Part shown: positions 1-8,591 of the stretch, piece by piece
Layout: the number at the start of each line of letters is the position of its first letter
Position numbering within the stretch: position 1 is the first letter of the stretch
Assembly (NCBI RefSeq): GCF_009498525.1
Contig: NZ_QSNT01000004.1
Span: forward strand, 376,932 to 440,931
Length of the DNA stretch: 64,000 nt
From: Rhizobium sp. ICMP 5592
Lineage (GTDB): Bacteria; Pseudomonadota; Alphaproteobacteria; Rhizobiales; Rhizobiaceae
Reading direction: 5' to 3'
Translations under genes and position numbers: made by a program
Notes under the pieces: generated by a model
What the model was told of the DNA's origin: nothing
Seen by the model: the letters and a program-made list of their open reading frames with translations, nothing else
Databases searched by the model: none

Positions 1-422
1 GCTACAAACGCGCCGCCGGCTTCGTCTCTCCGGAAGGCCTGCGTGCTGATGCCGCCAGCGCATACTCCATCGACGAACCGGGCCTGAATGAATGGGGCCT
101 CTCCGGAACCTGGACGGTTGGTGCCGAGCAAGCCGTGCTGAACCAGCCGGATGGTAGCATCGTCTATCGTTTCAGCGCCCGCGACCTGCATCTGGTCGCC
201 GGACCCGGCGCTGCCAACAAGCCGGTCCGCTTCCAGGTGACGATCGACGGCAAGGCTCCTGGAGCCAACCATGGCGCAGATACCGATGCTGACGGCTACG
301 GCACAGTGACGTCGACAAAACTCTACCAACTCGTCCGCCAATCCGGCGACGTGGAGGAACGGAGGTTTGAAATCCGTTTCCTCGATCCAGGCGTCGAAGC
401 CTACGCCTTCACATTCGGCTGA
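1..422 (+). CDS. dipZ: DipZ-type thioredoxin/cytochrome c biogenesis protein, C-terminal part (5' end outside window)
   Basis: The reading frame is open from base 3 and ends with TGA at 420-422, so only the last ~139 residues are present. The readable part contains GLNEW, W-T-V-G, YRF-ARD-HLV and ends in a PGVEAYAFTFG tail. This is the beta-rich C-terminal module that follows the thioredoxin domain in DipZ proteins, and I recall a near-identical tail in mycobacterial DipZ. In that family an N-terminal CcdA-like membrane domain passes electrons to an extracytoplasmic thioredoxin domain; neither is visible here. The internal ATG at 135 is not the real start. The gene lies 50 bp upstream of a secreted hydrolase on the same strand and may share a transcript with it. 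Confidence 0.8.
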   Translation, partial: YKRAAGFVSPEGLRADAASAYSIDEPGLNEWGLSGTWTVGAEQAVLNQPDGSIVYRFSARDLHLVAGPGAANKPVRFQVTIDGKAPGANHGADTDADGYGTVTSTKLYQLVRQSGDVEERRFEIRFLDPGVEAYAFTFG

Positions 423-472
423 AACCTCGTCTCCCTTACCAAAACCACTCACAACAGACAGGAGTCAAACTC

Positions 473-1240
473 ATGAACCGTCACTACATCTCGACCCTCG
501 CTCTCGCCTTCGCCACAAGCGTGATTGCCTTCGCAGCCCAGGCTGCCGACGTGAAAAACATCGTTATCGTGCATGGTGCGCTCGCCGATGGTTCGGGCTG
601 GCGCAAGGCAACTGATATCCTCGTCCAGCGAGGCTTCAATGTCTCGATTGTACAGGAGCCGATCACGTCGCTTGCCGACGATATCGCCGCAACCAATCGG
701 GTGCTCGACCTGCAGGACGGCCCGACGCTTCTCGTTGGTCACAGCTATGGCGGCATGGTGATCACCGAAGCCGGCCACAGCCCCATTGTCGCTGGTCTCG
801 TGTATGTCGCCGCCTTCCAGCCGGACCGTGGCGAAAGCCTGCTCAGCCTCGCAAGCTCAAAGCCGGCTGGCGGCATGAATATCCGCGAAACGAAGGATGG
901 CAAATATCTCTATCTCGACCCAGCCGCATTCGCGAACGACTTCGCCGCCGACCTGCCGAAGGACGACGCAGCGTTTCTGGCAAGATCACAGGTCTTCGCC
1001 TCGAAAGAAGCTTTTTCCGCCAAGGTCGGGGATCCCGCTTGGAAAACAAAGCAGAGCTGGTCAATCGTTGCTTCCGAAGACCACTCCATCAACCCTGAGC
1101 TGGAACGCGAAATGGCTAAGCGCGCGGGCAGCGTGGTGACCGAGATCAAGGCAAGCCACGCCGTATTCGCGTCGCAAGCTGAGAAGGTTGCCGACGTCAT
1201 CGAAGCAGCGGCGCGGCAAATTGGTGCAAAGAGCAAGTAA
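473..1240 (+). CDS. Secreted alpha/beta hydrolase
   Basis: The 255-residue protein starts with a Sec-type signal peptide (about residues 1-24, cleavage near A-Q-A/A-D). The mature part has the HG oxyanion motif at residues 34-35 (VIVHGALADGSGW), a G-H-S-Y-G-G nucleophile elbow with Ser91, a likely acid around Asp203 and a C-terminal His229 (KASHA). This arrangement fits small periplasmic esterase-like proteins of the plant-esterase/salicylate-esterase type, but the substrate cannot be read from sequence. The start is supported by an AGGAG-like site (acaggagtcaaactc) just upstream. It sits between the dipZ-like gene and a secreted cupin, 77 bp before the latter, suggesting a small operon of exported proteins. 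Confidence 0.8.
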   Translation: MNRHYISTLALAFATSVIAFAAQAADVKNIVIVHGALADGSGWRKATDILVQRGFNVSIVQEPITSLADDIAATNRVLDLQDGPTLLVGHSYGGMVITEAGHSPIVAGLVYVAAFQPDRGESLLSLASSKPAGGMNIRETKDGKYLYLDPAAFANDFAADLPKDDAAFLARSQVFASKEAFSAKVGDPAWKTKQSWSIVASEDHSINPELEREMAKRAGSVVTEIKASHAVFASQAEKVADVIEAAARQIGAKSK

Positions 1241-1317
1241 GCGCATCTCCAAGTGCCGCACAACGATTTCCTCCACATCATTTATTCCTTCTTCGAGTAT
1301 CCCGAAAGGACACAGCC

Positions 1318-1716
1318 ATGAAACCGATCAACGCATTTGTCGCAGCCTTCCTGTTTCTCAGCGGCGGAATGGCGCCGTTGCAAGCGTTCGCCAATGAACC
1401 CCTGCTCCGTACGGATCTCATCAAGAGCGATATCGACGTGCCCGCCCACGAAGTTGTGCAGGTCCGCGTCGATTTTCTCCCGGGTGTGCTGGCCGCCCGG
1501 CATTCTCACCCCGGTGAAGAGATAGCCTATGTGATCGAAGGAACGCTTGAGTATAAATTGGACGGACGCGAGCCGGTCACCCTTTCGGCGGGTCAATCAC
1601 TCTTCATTCCGACCGGTGTTGCTCATTCGGCGCAAAATGTAGGCACTGGCAAAGCCTCGGAGCTTGCCACCTATATCGTCCAGAAAGGCCAGACCCTGGT
1701 CGTACCGTCAAAATAG
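1318..1716 (+). CDS. Secreted cupin-domain protein
   Basis: This 132-residue protein has an N-terminal signal peptide (cleavage likely near residue 26, A-F-A-N). It also has a single cupin barrel with the two conserved metal-binding motifs: His62, His64 and Glu68 in HSHPGEE, and His103 in PTGVAHS. Such small periplasmic cupins bind a divalent metal; their reaction is usually unknown. An AAAGGA ribosome site lies about 8 bp before the ATG. It follows the alpha/beta hydrolase in the same direction and is followed by a strong hairpin at 1727-1770, so it probably ends the transcription unit. Confidence 0.8.
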   Translation: MKPINAFVAAFLFLSGGMAPLQAFANEPLLRTDLIKSDIDVPAHEVVQVRVDFLPGVLAARHSHPGEEIAYVIEGTLEYKLDGREPVTLSAGQSLFIPTGVAHSAQNVGTGKASELATYIVQKGQTLVVPSK

Positions 1717-1726
1717 CAACTTAGCC

Positions 1727-1770
1727 GCCAACATGCACAGGCAACGGTGGCGCCGCCTGTGCATGTTGGC
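1727..1770 (+). terminator. Perfect 16-bp hairpin after the cupin gene
   Basis: The arms 1727-1742 (GCCAACATGCACAGGC) and 1755-1770 are exact reverse complements with a 12-base loop, starting 10 bp after the cupin stop. No U-tract follows, so it may be a processing or stability hairpin and not a classical intrinsic terminator. Confidence 0.6.
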
Positions 1771-1904
1771 ACTGTCCAGGACACGACAGCGATCGCCGCT
1801 TGGCATTGCCAGAATGCATTACGCCAAAAATTACGTCTGGATCGACAGGACAAGATTTGCCTCGGCGAGGCCGTATCGGTCTAACGCTCCGCGAGCGCAT
1901 TTGA

Positions 1905-2370
1905 TCAAGCAAATAAGTCGATCGCCAGTCCTGTCGTCGTGTGATCCGGCGCAAAGTCTTGTCTGTGTGCCATCCACCGGGAGTACCGAGCCACTTGCAG
2001 TCCGTCGTAGAGGCGCCTCGTATTTGCCTTGCCTACATGCCTGACAGCCAGGATGACGCCTCCGTCCACGCCAGATCATCGGCCTGTAGGAGGAGACCGC
2101 CAAATACAGCGGATTGCTTCCATCAGCTATATCGATCGTGGCAGTTTCTGTCTCTTCGTCCTGGCCCGTGACCGTCGTATTCGACAGCATGCCTCCTTCG
2201 TACGATGCGATCACATATACCTTCTGCCGCGGATCAGTTTTCGGGTATGCACAGCGCGCCACCTGCTGACGAAGGCTATCCGTCTTCTGGATCATCGAGT
2301 CGTCGCGGCTATATGTTCGGGTCAACGTAAAGCATCCACAATTGATCTTTGCTTCACGGAGGCGCCAATT
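1905..2370 (-). pseudogene. Frameshifted remnant of a small hypothetical protein
   Basis: Reading leftward from about 2370, one frame gives a protein-like stretch with MIQKTDSLRQQ (Met at 2295), KVYVIASYEGG and LYLAVSSYRPMIW. After the W-R near 2070 that frame turns into low-quality sequence. A different frame on the same strand continues sensibly (VDGGVILAV, LYDGL) and stops with TGA at 1905-1907. The YEG and SSY-P-W pattern resembles a family of small bacterial proteins of unknown function that I cannot name. This is best explained as an inactivated gene with one indel. The upstream limit is uncertain and no clean start codon was identified. Confidence 0.4.
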
Positions 2371-2448
2371 CCTGACACATATGTGCGAAGGCGGTTCACG
2401 CCATCGTGGAAATCGCTTCATGGATTGACCAGCATGGAGGAATGCAAG

Positions 2449-2745
2449 ATGCGCGCGCCGGCAGGTTCCGTTACAGGGCTTTGCTCTGCCTCTGCAACCA
2501 TGTTCGCAGTGGGGATGGCGTTCCTGGGATACTGGGGCGTTTATGAGCCCGGCCACTGGCGCGGCTCCGATTTTGTCGTCGTGATTTTGGCGCTCGTCGG
2601 ATTTGCGGCGCTTGGCGCGGTACCCTGGATTGTGACGACTCCTGTTGCAGAAGAGGGCGAAGAGAAGGTCATAGCCGCCAGGCGAGCATTGGCGGTAGGA
2701 GTAGCCTTGATCTGGCTGTCCGTTCTCATCGCGGTATTTGCCTAG
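2449..2745 (+). CDS. Small membrane protein of unknown function
   Basis: The 98-residue product has three hydrophobic segments, at about residues 14-31, 43-63 and 79-97, separated by short polar stretches. I chose the ATG at 2449 because GGAGG at 2436-2440 sits 8 bp before it; an in-frame ATG at 2434 overlaps that site. No family is recognised. The gene is flanked by the decayed remnant and by a convergent DUF4304 gene, so it has no informative context. Coding quality (codon use, membrane pattern) is good enough to call it real. Confidence 0.55.
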   Translation: MRAPAGSVTGLCSASATMFAVGMAFLGYWGVYEPGHWRGSDFVVVILALVGFAALGAVPWIVTTPVAEEGEEKVIAARRALAVGVALIWLSVLIAVFA

Positions 2746-2907
2746 CCTCGGCCAGTATTGGTCAGGCTGAACAAGGTTCACATCATATGGCATCGATCGA
2801 GTTGATGGCTTTAGCGGCGTCATATCCGAGGCACGCCATATCCCGCCCTTTTTTGTTTTCATCGCAGCTCGACATATCTCACGATGCTGAATTCGCATCC
2901 AGGTGGC

Positions 2908-3492
2908 TCAGAGCGTGACGCCATTTTTGATCGCCCAGGCACTGAAATGTTCTTTAGCGGCGGGCCTGCGTGCGATCGCCGCTTGCAACCTTTGGATCGC
3001 TTCCTCTTTATCGCCTGCGAGCCAAGCTGCACTGACCGACTGCAAAGACGGGCTATCCCGGAGAGCAGCAGCGAGGTGCGAAAGATCGCGATGAGAGTCG
3101 AACCACGGGAAACCGACGGACTGCATTTTTTCCACTAGATCCGCAGATATGGAACTCAGGTTTGAGCCTGGCTCAATGGCCCACCAATGGTCTCGGCCAT
3201 AGGCAAGACTTCCTAGCCGCTCGCGAATCGTAGAGTCATATTCTTTGGGTTTGCCATCAATAGCTTTCTGTCCGGCGAGAGCTGCAACAGGCGCTGCGTA
3301 GACCCCAAGATTTACAACAAACTGCCCTCTCTCACCGAAATTTGAGCGGCTTGCTTGAACATTAACAATCAGCCAGTTCTCGCCATCGACCTTGTGCCAA
3401 GTCCGGCCCGACTTCTTGAAACGATATGCTTTCAGTAGGTCCGCAAAACCCAGTTTGATAACCTCATCGATACTGTGTGCAATGTCGCTCAT
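2908..3492 (-). CDS. DUF4304-domain protein
   Basis: The 194-residue protein begins MSDIAHSIDEVIKLGF and continues with GFKK-like FKKSGRTWHK, followed by V-N-V-Q-A-S-R and F-V-V-N-L-G-V. This is the pattern of DUF4304, a widespread domain of unknown function often found in immunity-type or single-copy accessory genes. The C-terminal 70 residues are rich in alanine and contain no recognised motif. No signal peptide or membrane segment is seen, so it is probably cytoplasmic. It stands alone in a loosely packed region and is read leftward. Confidence 0.65.
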   Translation of the reverse strand: MSDIAHSIDEVIKLGFADLLKAYRFKKSGRTWHKVDGENWLIVNVQASRSNFGERGQFVVNLGVYAAPVAALAGQKAIDGKPKEYDSTIRERLGSLAYGRDHWWAIEPGSNLSSISADLVEKMQSVGFPWFDSHRDLSHLAAALRDSPSLQSVSAAWLAGDKEEAIQRLQAAIARRPAAKEHFSAWAIKNGVTL

Positions 3493-3771
3493 GGAAGCCT
3501 TTTTGGCGTAAGCCTAAGTCATTGAAATACTAACAGCAAATACTTCTATGCTATCGCCATGTATTTGTCGGGTTTTTCGGCGGCCTTCACAGATCCCGCG
3601 CGGTTGTGTGCCTGGGGCTGGGCTCATCCCGTGTTACTGATATAGCTCGGGCATCGGAAGGCCACCCTCGGCGTGGCGCAGGGTCGCAAGGATTGCTGCT
3701 CGCTAAATCTACTCGTCTTCATCAAAATCTTCGCGATCATAGTGCCGAGAAAACTCCACTTTCGAACCCGT

Positions 3772-5055
3772 TCATTTGCCGGGGGGATAACCGCCCGAGC
3801 AACTCCATTGGGCTTGAGAATTTCGACCATCATCGGGCAATTCGCCGCTCGGCAAAGACTGATGCGCGGATGCGATGCGAATTTCGGTACTGTTCGGTCT
3901 TAGCGCGGGCGCTGCTTTTGCTCCGGATATTGCCATGCCCTCACCTAGCACGATCATCCTGCCCGCTAACGAATAGCGCTTCCTGAGCGACAGAATGGGC
4001 TTCTCAACCAAGTGCCAGGAAGCTGCGGCGACGCAGAGGACGATGGTGCCTGCGATCACAGTCAGCATGACAATGCCGACTGCCGTGCCGACGAGGATCG
4101 GCGGCCCAAGCAGAATGGCGAGCTGAATGAAGGGCACATGGTAGAGATAGACACCATAGGAATAATCGCCGCCCTCCAAAATCTTCGGTAACGGCAGGCG
4201 CGACAGGCCGGCATAGATGGTAATGTAAGTAAGAACAGGCATCAGCATCAAGCGGTTTGCGACACTTTCAGTTGCGCTCATGTCGAGCAGGAGCATGGCC
4301 GCGAGTGAAACGGCAACGCAGGCAGCAAACAGCATTCTGCTCATCGGGATCCAGTCCCGCAACTGATAGGCAAGGACGCCGCACAGGAAGGCCGTGATGA
4401 GCTGGGAACCGCGACCGACGAAGAGCGTATGTAAGCCCCAGAAGTCTCCTGCCTCGGCAGATATGAAATGTTCGACCGCAAGGCCTGCAACGACAAGGAT
4501 CGCTAGTAGCAGGACGGTCGCTACCGCCCGCCGCACCACACCTGTGACGATCATGACCGACATGATGATGTAGCAGTTGATCTCCCAGGGAATTGTCCAT
4601 AGCGCCCCGTTGACCTGCGGCACCGGGTGGCCTGTGAAAACGCCTGGCAGTTCCAAATGTACCCAGCCGATAATGTTTCGCATATAGGCGAAAAAGCCTG
4701 CATCGGTGAAATAATCGCCGAGCGGCAGCGTGGTGACGGCCGGACCGATGATGAAGGCGCATACCAGAATATCGACCGCGAGCGCCGGAACGATACGCAG
4801 GACACGATTGAGCAGGAAATTTTCCAGGCTGAGACGCTGGGCACTGCCGGTGATCAGAAAGCCGCTCAGAGTGAAAAACATCGGCACCAGGCTGTATTCA
4901 AGGAACCACAACACAGGACCGTGCGCCAGCGCCCAATGGCCGGAATTGGTGAGAACGTGATAGAAAACAATGGAGAAAGCCAGCGCAATGCGCAGAAAAT
5001 TGAAGCCCGGCCCAAAGCCATCACAGTCCGCCAGCATCGCGCCAAAGCTCTTCAT
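3772..5055 (-). CDS. Acyltransferase 3 (OafA/NodX-type) membrane protein
   Basis: The predicted 427-residue protein has about ten transmembrane segments typical of acyltransferase-3 proteins. It begins with FNFLRIALAFSIVFYH, which carries the conserved R and the catalytic H. It later shows LVPMFFTLSGFL, LWTIPWEINCY and YSYGVYLYHVPF. Members O-acylate surface polysaccharides or other extracytoplasmic sugars. The ATG at 5055 is chosen because GGAGAG lies 7 bp upstream; a longer frame to 5127 has no comparable site. The C-terminal 60 residues after the last membrane segment look unstructured and may be variable. No polysaccharide genes are adjacent, so the acceptor cannot be inferred. Confidence 0.75.
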   Translation of the reverse strand: MKSFGAMLADCDGFGPGFNFLRIALAFSIVFYHVLTNSGHWALAHGPVLWFLEYSLVPMFFTLSGFLITGSAQRLSLENFLLNRVLRIVPALAVDILVCAFIIGPAVTTLPLGDYFTDAGFFAYMRNIIGWVHLELPGVFTGHPVPQVNGALWTIPWEINCYIIMSVMIVTGVVRRAVATVLLLAILVVAGLAVEHFISAEAGDFWGLHTLFVGRGSQLITAFLCGVLAYQLRDWIPMSRMLFAACVAVSLAAMLLLDMSATESVANRLMLMPVLTYITIYAGLSRLPLPKILEGGDYSYGVYLYHVPFIQLAILLGPPILVGTAVGIVMLTVIAGTIVLCVAAASWHLVEKPILSLRKRYSLAGRMIVLGEGMAISGAKAAPALRPNSTEIRIASAHQSLPSGELPDDGRNSQAQWSCSGGYPPGK

Positions 5056-5299
5056 CACACTCTCCGCAAGCCCGAAGCCGCCGGGATGATACGGCGATGT
5101 ATCTTTCGGATGCACCTTACGATGCATTATTCAATGAAAGGTTGAATATGCAACACTTACGTTTATTAAAATTGTCTCCTTGAACGATTTGAACCGGTGG
5201 TCCCCTTGCCTCGTGGCATCAACTGGATTTCCCCGCGAAAACCGTAAGCCGGGCGTTTGATGAGATCCGAACCGCTGACCCGTCAACGGCTTGGTTCCT

Positions 5300-5554
5300 T
5301 CAACCATTTACGGGCAATGGATCTGTGCCTTCGCCAAGAATCGCGAGATATCCCCCATAGCGGAACACGCCACCTCGCTTACGACCTGTCACCTTGTCGA
5401 CTATGCCGAAACGCTCTGGATCGACGAGTGCCGCATTGACGGTAGGTGCCGATAGCCCTGTCTTCTGGACGAGTTGATTAGCCGTCAGAAACGGATTTTG
5501 CTGAAAGAGATCGTGGATACGAAGTGCTGAGCCAGCTCGATTGTTGTTTTTCAC
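5300..5554 (-). pseudogene. Truncated Fic family protein, C-terminal winged-helix part only
   Basis: The frame encodes about 84 residues. The sequence runs LFQQNPFLTANQLVQKTGLS, PTVNAALVD, FGIVDKVTGRKRGGVF and YLAILGEGTDPLP. This is the C-terminal winged-helix region of Fic/DOC AMP-transferases of the Fic_N/Fic class. The catalytic HPFxxGNGR domain is absent: upstream sequence runs straight into the promoter of the aldo/keto reductase. The fragment is therefore the tail of a deleted gene. A GTG at 5554 could start translation, but there is no good ribosome site. Confidence 0.65.
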
Positions 5555-5644
5555 AGGTGAAAGATATGCTGCGGATTTGGTGGTATACAGCGCGTTTGGT
5601 CATCCATATCCTGCCGTCAACAACAGATTGGCAAGGACATTGCG

Positions 5645-6640
5645 ATGCTAACGAAACCCGATAAGGCGACGACGATCACTCTCTGGAACGGTCGCGAAAT
5701 TTCGCGGCTTGGCATGGGCTGCTGGGCGATCGGCGGCCCGTTCTACGCAGGCGATGTGCCGCTTGGTTGGGGAGAGGTCGACGATCATGAATCGATCCGT
5801 GCCATTCACCGCGCCGTCGATCTCGGCATCCGCTTCTTTGATACGGCTTCGAACTATGGTGCAGGGCATTCCGAGAAAGTCGTCGGTGACGCGATTGGTA
5901 ATCGCGATGATATTGTCATCGCTACGAAGTTCGGTTTCGCAACTGACGAGGAAAACAAGCAGGCAACGGGTGCCTTTGCCGATCCTGCCTTCATTCGCAA
6001 GTCCGCCGAGACGTCACTGAAGCGGCTGAAGCGTGAGCGGCTGGATCTGCTGCAGTTTCACCTGAATGATTTTCCGCTGGAGGCGTCCGATGAGGTCTTC
6101 GAAACGCTTGAGACCCTGAAAGCCGAAGGCAAGATCGATGCGTTCGGATGGAGCACTGATTACCCTGATCGCGCGTCCCGACATGTCGCGCGGAAGGGTT
6201 TTGTCTCCGTCCAGCACACCATGAACGTCTTCGAGCCGGTTCCTGGCATGATCGATGTGGTAGAAAAGCACGCCCTGATCTCCATCAATCGCGGCCCTCT
6301 GGCCATGGGTCTTCTCAGCGGTAAGTTCACGCCTGAAAAGATCGTCGGCGCAAAGGATGTACGCGGCGCAAGCCTTGATTGGATGGTCTATTTCAAGGAT
6401 GGCAAGATTGCGCCGGAATTTGCAGCGCGGCTGGATGCTGTGCGTGACCTGCTAACGGCGGATGGACGGACGCTGACGCAAGGCGCTCTTGCCTGGCTCT
6501 GGGCGCGCTCCAGCCGCACATTGCCGATACCGGGCTTCCGGACCGTCGCTCAGGTGGAAGAAAATGCAGGAGCATTGCAGAAAGGTCCACTGCCGCGGGA
6601 GGTAATGGCCGGGATCGACGCGGCCCTCGCCAGCCTTTAG
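5645..6640 (+). CDS. Aldo/keto reductase
   Basis: This 331-residue cytoplasmic oxidoreductase shows the complete catalytic tetrad of the superfamily: Asp66 and Tyr71 in FFDTASNYG, Lys95 in IATKFG and His139 in LLQFHLND. The NADP-binding end (SINRGPLAMGLLSGKF and PIPGFRTVAQVEENAGA) is also intact. The length and the GW-G-VDDHES insertion place it with the AKR11/AKR12-like bacterial reductases; the substrate is not evident. It is transcribed away from the Fic remnant, has no partner genes, and is followed by a long stretch without genes. Confidence 0.85.
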   Translation: MLTKPDKATTITLWNGREISRLGMGCWAIGGPFYAGDVPLGWGEVDDHESIRAIHRAVDLGIRFFDTASNYGAGHSEKVVGDAIGNRDDIVIATKFGFATDEENKQATGAFADPAFIRKSAETSLKRLKRERLDLLQFHLNDFPLEASDEVFETLETLKAEGKIDAFGWSTDYPDRASRHVARKGFVSVQHTMNVFEPVPGMIDVVEKHALISINRGPLAMGLLSGKFTPEKIVGAKDVRGASLDWMVYFKDGKIAPEFAARLDAVRDLLTADGRTLTQGALAWLWARSSRTLPIPGFRTVAQVEENAGALQKGPLPREVMAGIDAALASL

Positions 6641-7529
6641 GCGTGATTGCGCACCTTGAACGCCCAGGGCTTTAGTCGGATGAACGGTTTGTCGTCGTAA
6701 ATTGATACGAAACAGGCCCTCCATGTGTGAAATTTAATTCAAATAGAATTCGATGATGCCCGCAGAAAAACTGTCGAACCTTTCCAATTCTTTGGGTTTT
6801 AATTTCACTGACAAAAGTCTATCTATGCCAAAAGGGCGTCATCTATAAAGAAGACGCATGATAATAACCTACATCCCGGGAGGAATTTGAGAAATTCCAC
6901 TTGTTAAAGTTCCTGTGTTTTATCTATTTTTTTGTAGTTACTTCACACCCAATTGGACTTAGCGATGCTTTATCGTTATTTTCCTGCGGAAAGTTGGAGA
7001 GCTTCTTATTCAGTTTTCCCGGTATACAGCGCCACCCAAAGCACCTCCACATCGGCAGGTCGATCAGCTCCGCCTCAAATAGAGGCCGGAGTTCCAAGCG
7101 TCGTTCTGCTCGATCCACCATGAAATCTTTAAACGGAGGACAGGTCTGAATGTCCTTTCTCCGCTCCCCTTTAGATCACTGAGTTCAGAGGTCTGGGCCA
7201 TCGGTTCAAATCCGGTATTACCCACCAAATTCTTCGATGCGAATATCGTTTCACGCTAAGGCTTCGGTCCATTATCGCCGGGCAAGACCTGTACGCGCGA
7301 ACGGCCTCGGCTCCCAGCCGGAAGCTGCATCGCTTCCTGAAAGACAAAGGTGACCGAATGCGCTCCGGCCAACCCAGCCGGATAGCCGCGGCAAAGTTAA
7401 CCGTCCTACTCGTTCGCTGCGGTCCATCTAAACTTTCGCACAGTCCGCAGATGCTTCCGCCCAATAGTTTTCCGGGACGCCGCTCGCCATCCTCCTTTGC
7501 ACAGTCAATCCCACCGCGAAGGATAGAAA
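6641..7529. other. Gene-free stretch of about 890 bp with a tRNA fragment
   Basis: No frame here has protein-like composition or a good start. The first half (about 6720-7060) is clearly more AT-rich than its surroundings, and the second half returns to high GC. The only recognisable element is the tRNA 3' end at 7200-7227. Together with the remnants on both sides it looks like eroded, formerly mobile or duplicated DNA. Confidence 0.5.
7200..7227 (+). other. 3'-terminal fragment of a tRNA gene (T-arm, acceptor strand, CCA)
   Basis: Bases 7200-7216 fold as a perfect five-pair T-arm around GGTTCAAATCC. They are followed by a seven-base acceptor strand (ATTACCC), a discriminator A and an encoded CCA ending at 7227. 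The matching 5' acceptor strand (GGGTAAT) and a D-arm or anticodon arm are not found upstream, so this is not a functional tRNA. Such 3' fragments are typically left at att sites of integrative elements that target tRNA genes. Confidence 0.5.
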
Positions 7530-7790
7530 ATGCGCGATACTTCAAGACCCTCGGCCATCAACGTCTCACGCCGCGATGCGCTGCTCGGCGGCCTTGCCAC
7601 CGGTATCGCAACAGGCATGCCCGCAGTCGCCGCGGCCAAGACGCCACTCCCCATAACCCTCGGCAACGGAAAGCAAGCGATGAGCACGATCAATTCGTTC
7701 CAGGCCTCCAATGCGATGATCGCCTGCAGCACCGGCGGCAGATTTTCCGCCTGCCGCGCTACGGCACACCATTCCTCCACCGACCAGTAG
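7530..7790 (+). pseudogene. Remnant of a Tat-exported protein (N-terminal leader only)
   Basis: The frame starts with MRDTS and has a twin-arginine leader (SRRDALLGGLATGIATG, ending PAVAAA) followed by TPLPITLGNGKQAMST. After about 50 residues the sequence loses protein character and stops. The leader plus the ITL-NGK start resembles periplasmic iron-sulfur subunits of aldehyde oxidoreductases (PaoA-like), but this identity is a guess. The downstream coding region is missing, so this is a broken gene. Confidence 0.35.
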
Positions 7791-7911
7791 GCATTGATTG
7801 TCAAGCGACCGTTTCAAGCGGAATACACAGGATGGGTTGTGCAAAGTTTGAGTTGACCGTTTTCAATGGCGAGGCGACACTTACAACCTGCAGCAAGGCA
7901 GGAGGAAAACA

Positions 7912-8217
7912 ATGGACGAGCCAGACCGATGGCGCCAGATGACAACCGCGCCGAAAGACGGCAGTCGGATCCTCGTCACCATCCGCCCGTCCGAACAGGG
8001 GCCGGCAGATGTTGACCTCGCGTATTGGTCGAATGGTGATCAGTTCGGTGGATCAGGCTGGCGCGCCTCTGATTCCTCGCCCGGCTGCATCATCGAATAT
8101 GCCGAGCCAGAATTGAAGTGCTGGATGCCGATGCCCTCGGCCAAGCTCAATCGCGCCTCGATGCCCCCACCTTGGGAAGGCGACGACGCCCAGCAGCTCG
8201 ATGGGTCAGGCATTTAA
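7912..8217 (+). CDS. Small conserved protein of unknown function (W..M..APKDG.RILV type)
   Basis: The 101-residue product starts with WRQMTTAPKDGSRILVTI and has a second aromatic-rich part (YWSNGD, GWRAS, CIIEYAEPELKCWMPMP). Short proteins built on a W-M-APKDG-ILV start and a W-P end are common in rhizobial and phage-related genomes, where they are DUF551-like and uncharacterised. AGGAGG 6-7 bp before the ATG supports the start. No signal or membrane segment is seen. It sits alone in the decayed region. Confidence 0.6.
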   Translation: MDEPDRWRQMTTAPKDGSRILVTIRPSEQGPADVDLAYWSNGDQFGGSGWRASDSSPGCIIEYAEPELKCWMPMPSAKLNRASMPPPWEGDDAQQLDGSGI

Positions 8218-8591
8218 AAACTGGCGCCGCCATGGCATGGGATCGAATATGTGGCAGGACGGCCTGGCAACACCGCATTGCACCGGTCAGGTTGACCGCG
8301 AAAACTGAGTGCCACTCGTTGCTGATGAGGATATCAGGCGGTGCTCATGTACGCTCGAGCGCATGGAAGAACCTTTGAATCTGTATCGGCTCGGCCAAGT
8401 CGACCGTCCGGGCAAAGACATTCTTGGCGGCGCATCGCGCCGAAAGCATTTGCTCCGCTGCCGCAACATGGTCCCGGCGCTGGCACAGCGGATAGGCCAC
8501 CGCAATCGGAAACTCAAGGATAATGATAGCGTCAAATCGGCGGGCGCATCAACATAACTAATTGATATCGCAGTATTGGAATACCGCAGCT
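8218..8591. other. Gene-free stretch with a possible short coding fragment
   Basis: On the minus strand between about 8525 and 8345 a frame of some 60 residues reads IILEFPIAVAYPLCQRR and then AKNVFARTVDLAEPI before stopping. It has protein-like composition but no start signal and no family I recognise. It may be the tail of another lost gene. Nothing else is supported here. Confidence 0.3.

Noticed and set aside
7171..7545. Minus-strand frame ending in a W-P-D-L-N-R-W-P-R-P-L-N type sequence
   Set aside because: This tail is the antisense translation of the tRNA 3' fragment, a well-known source of false protein calls.
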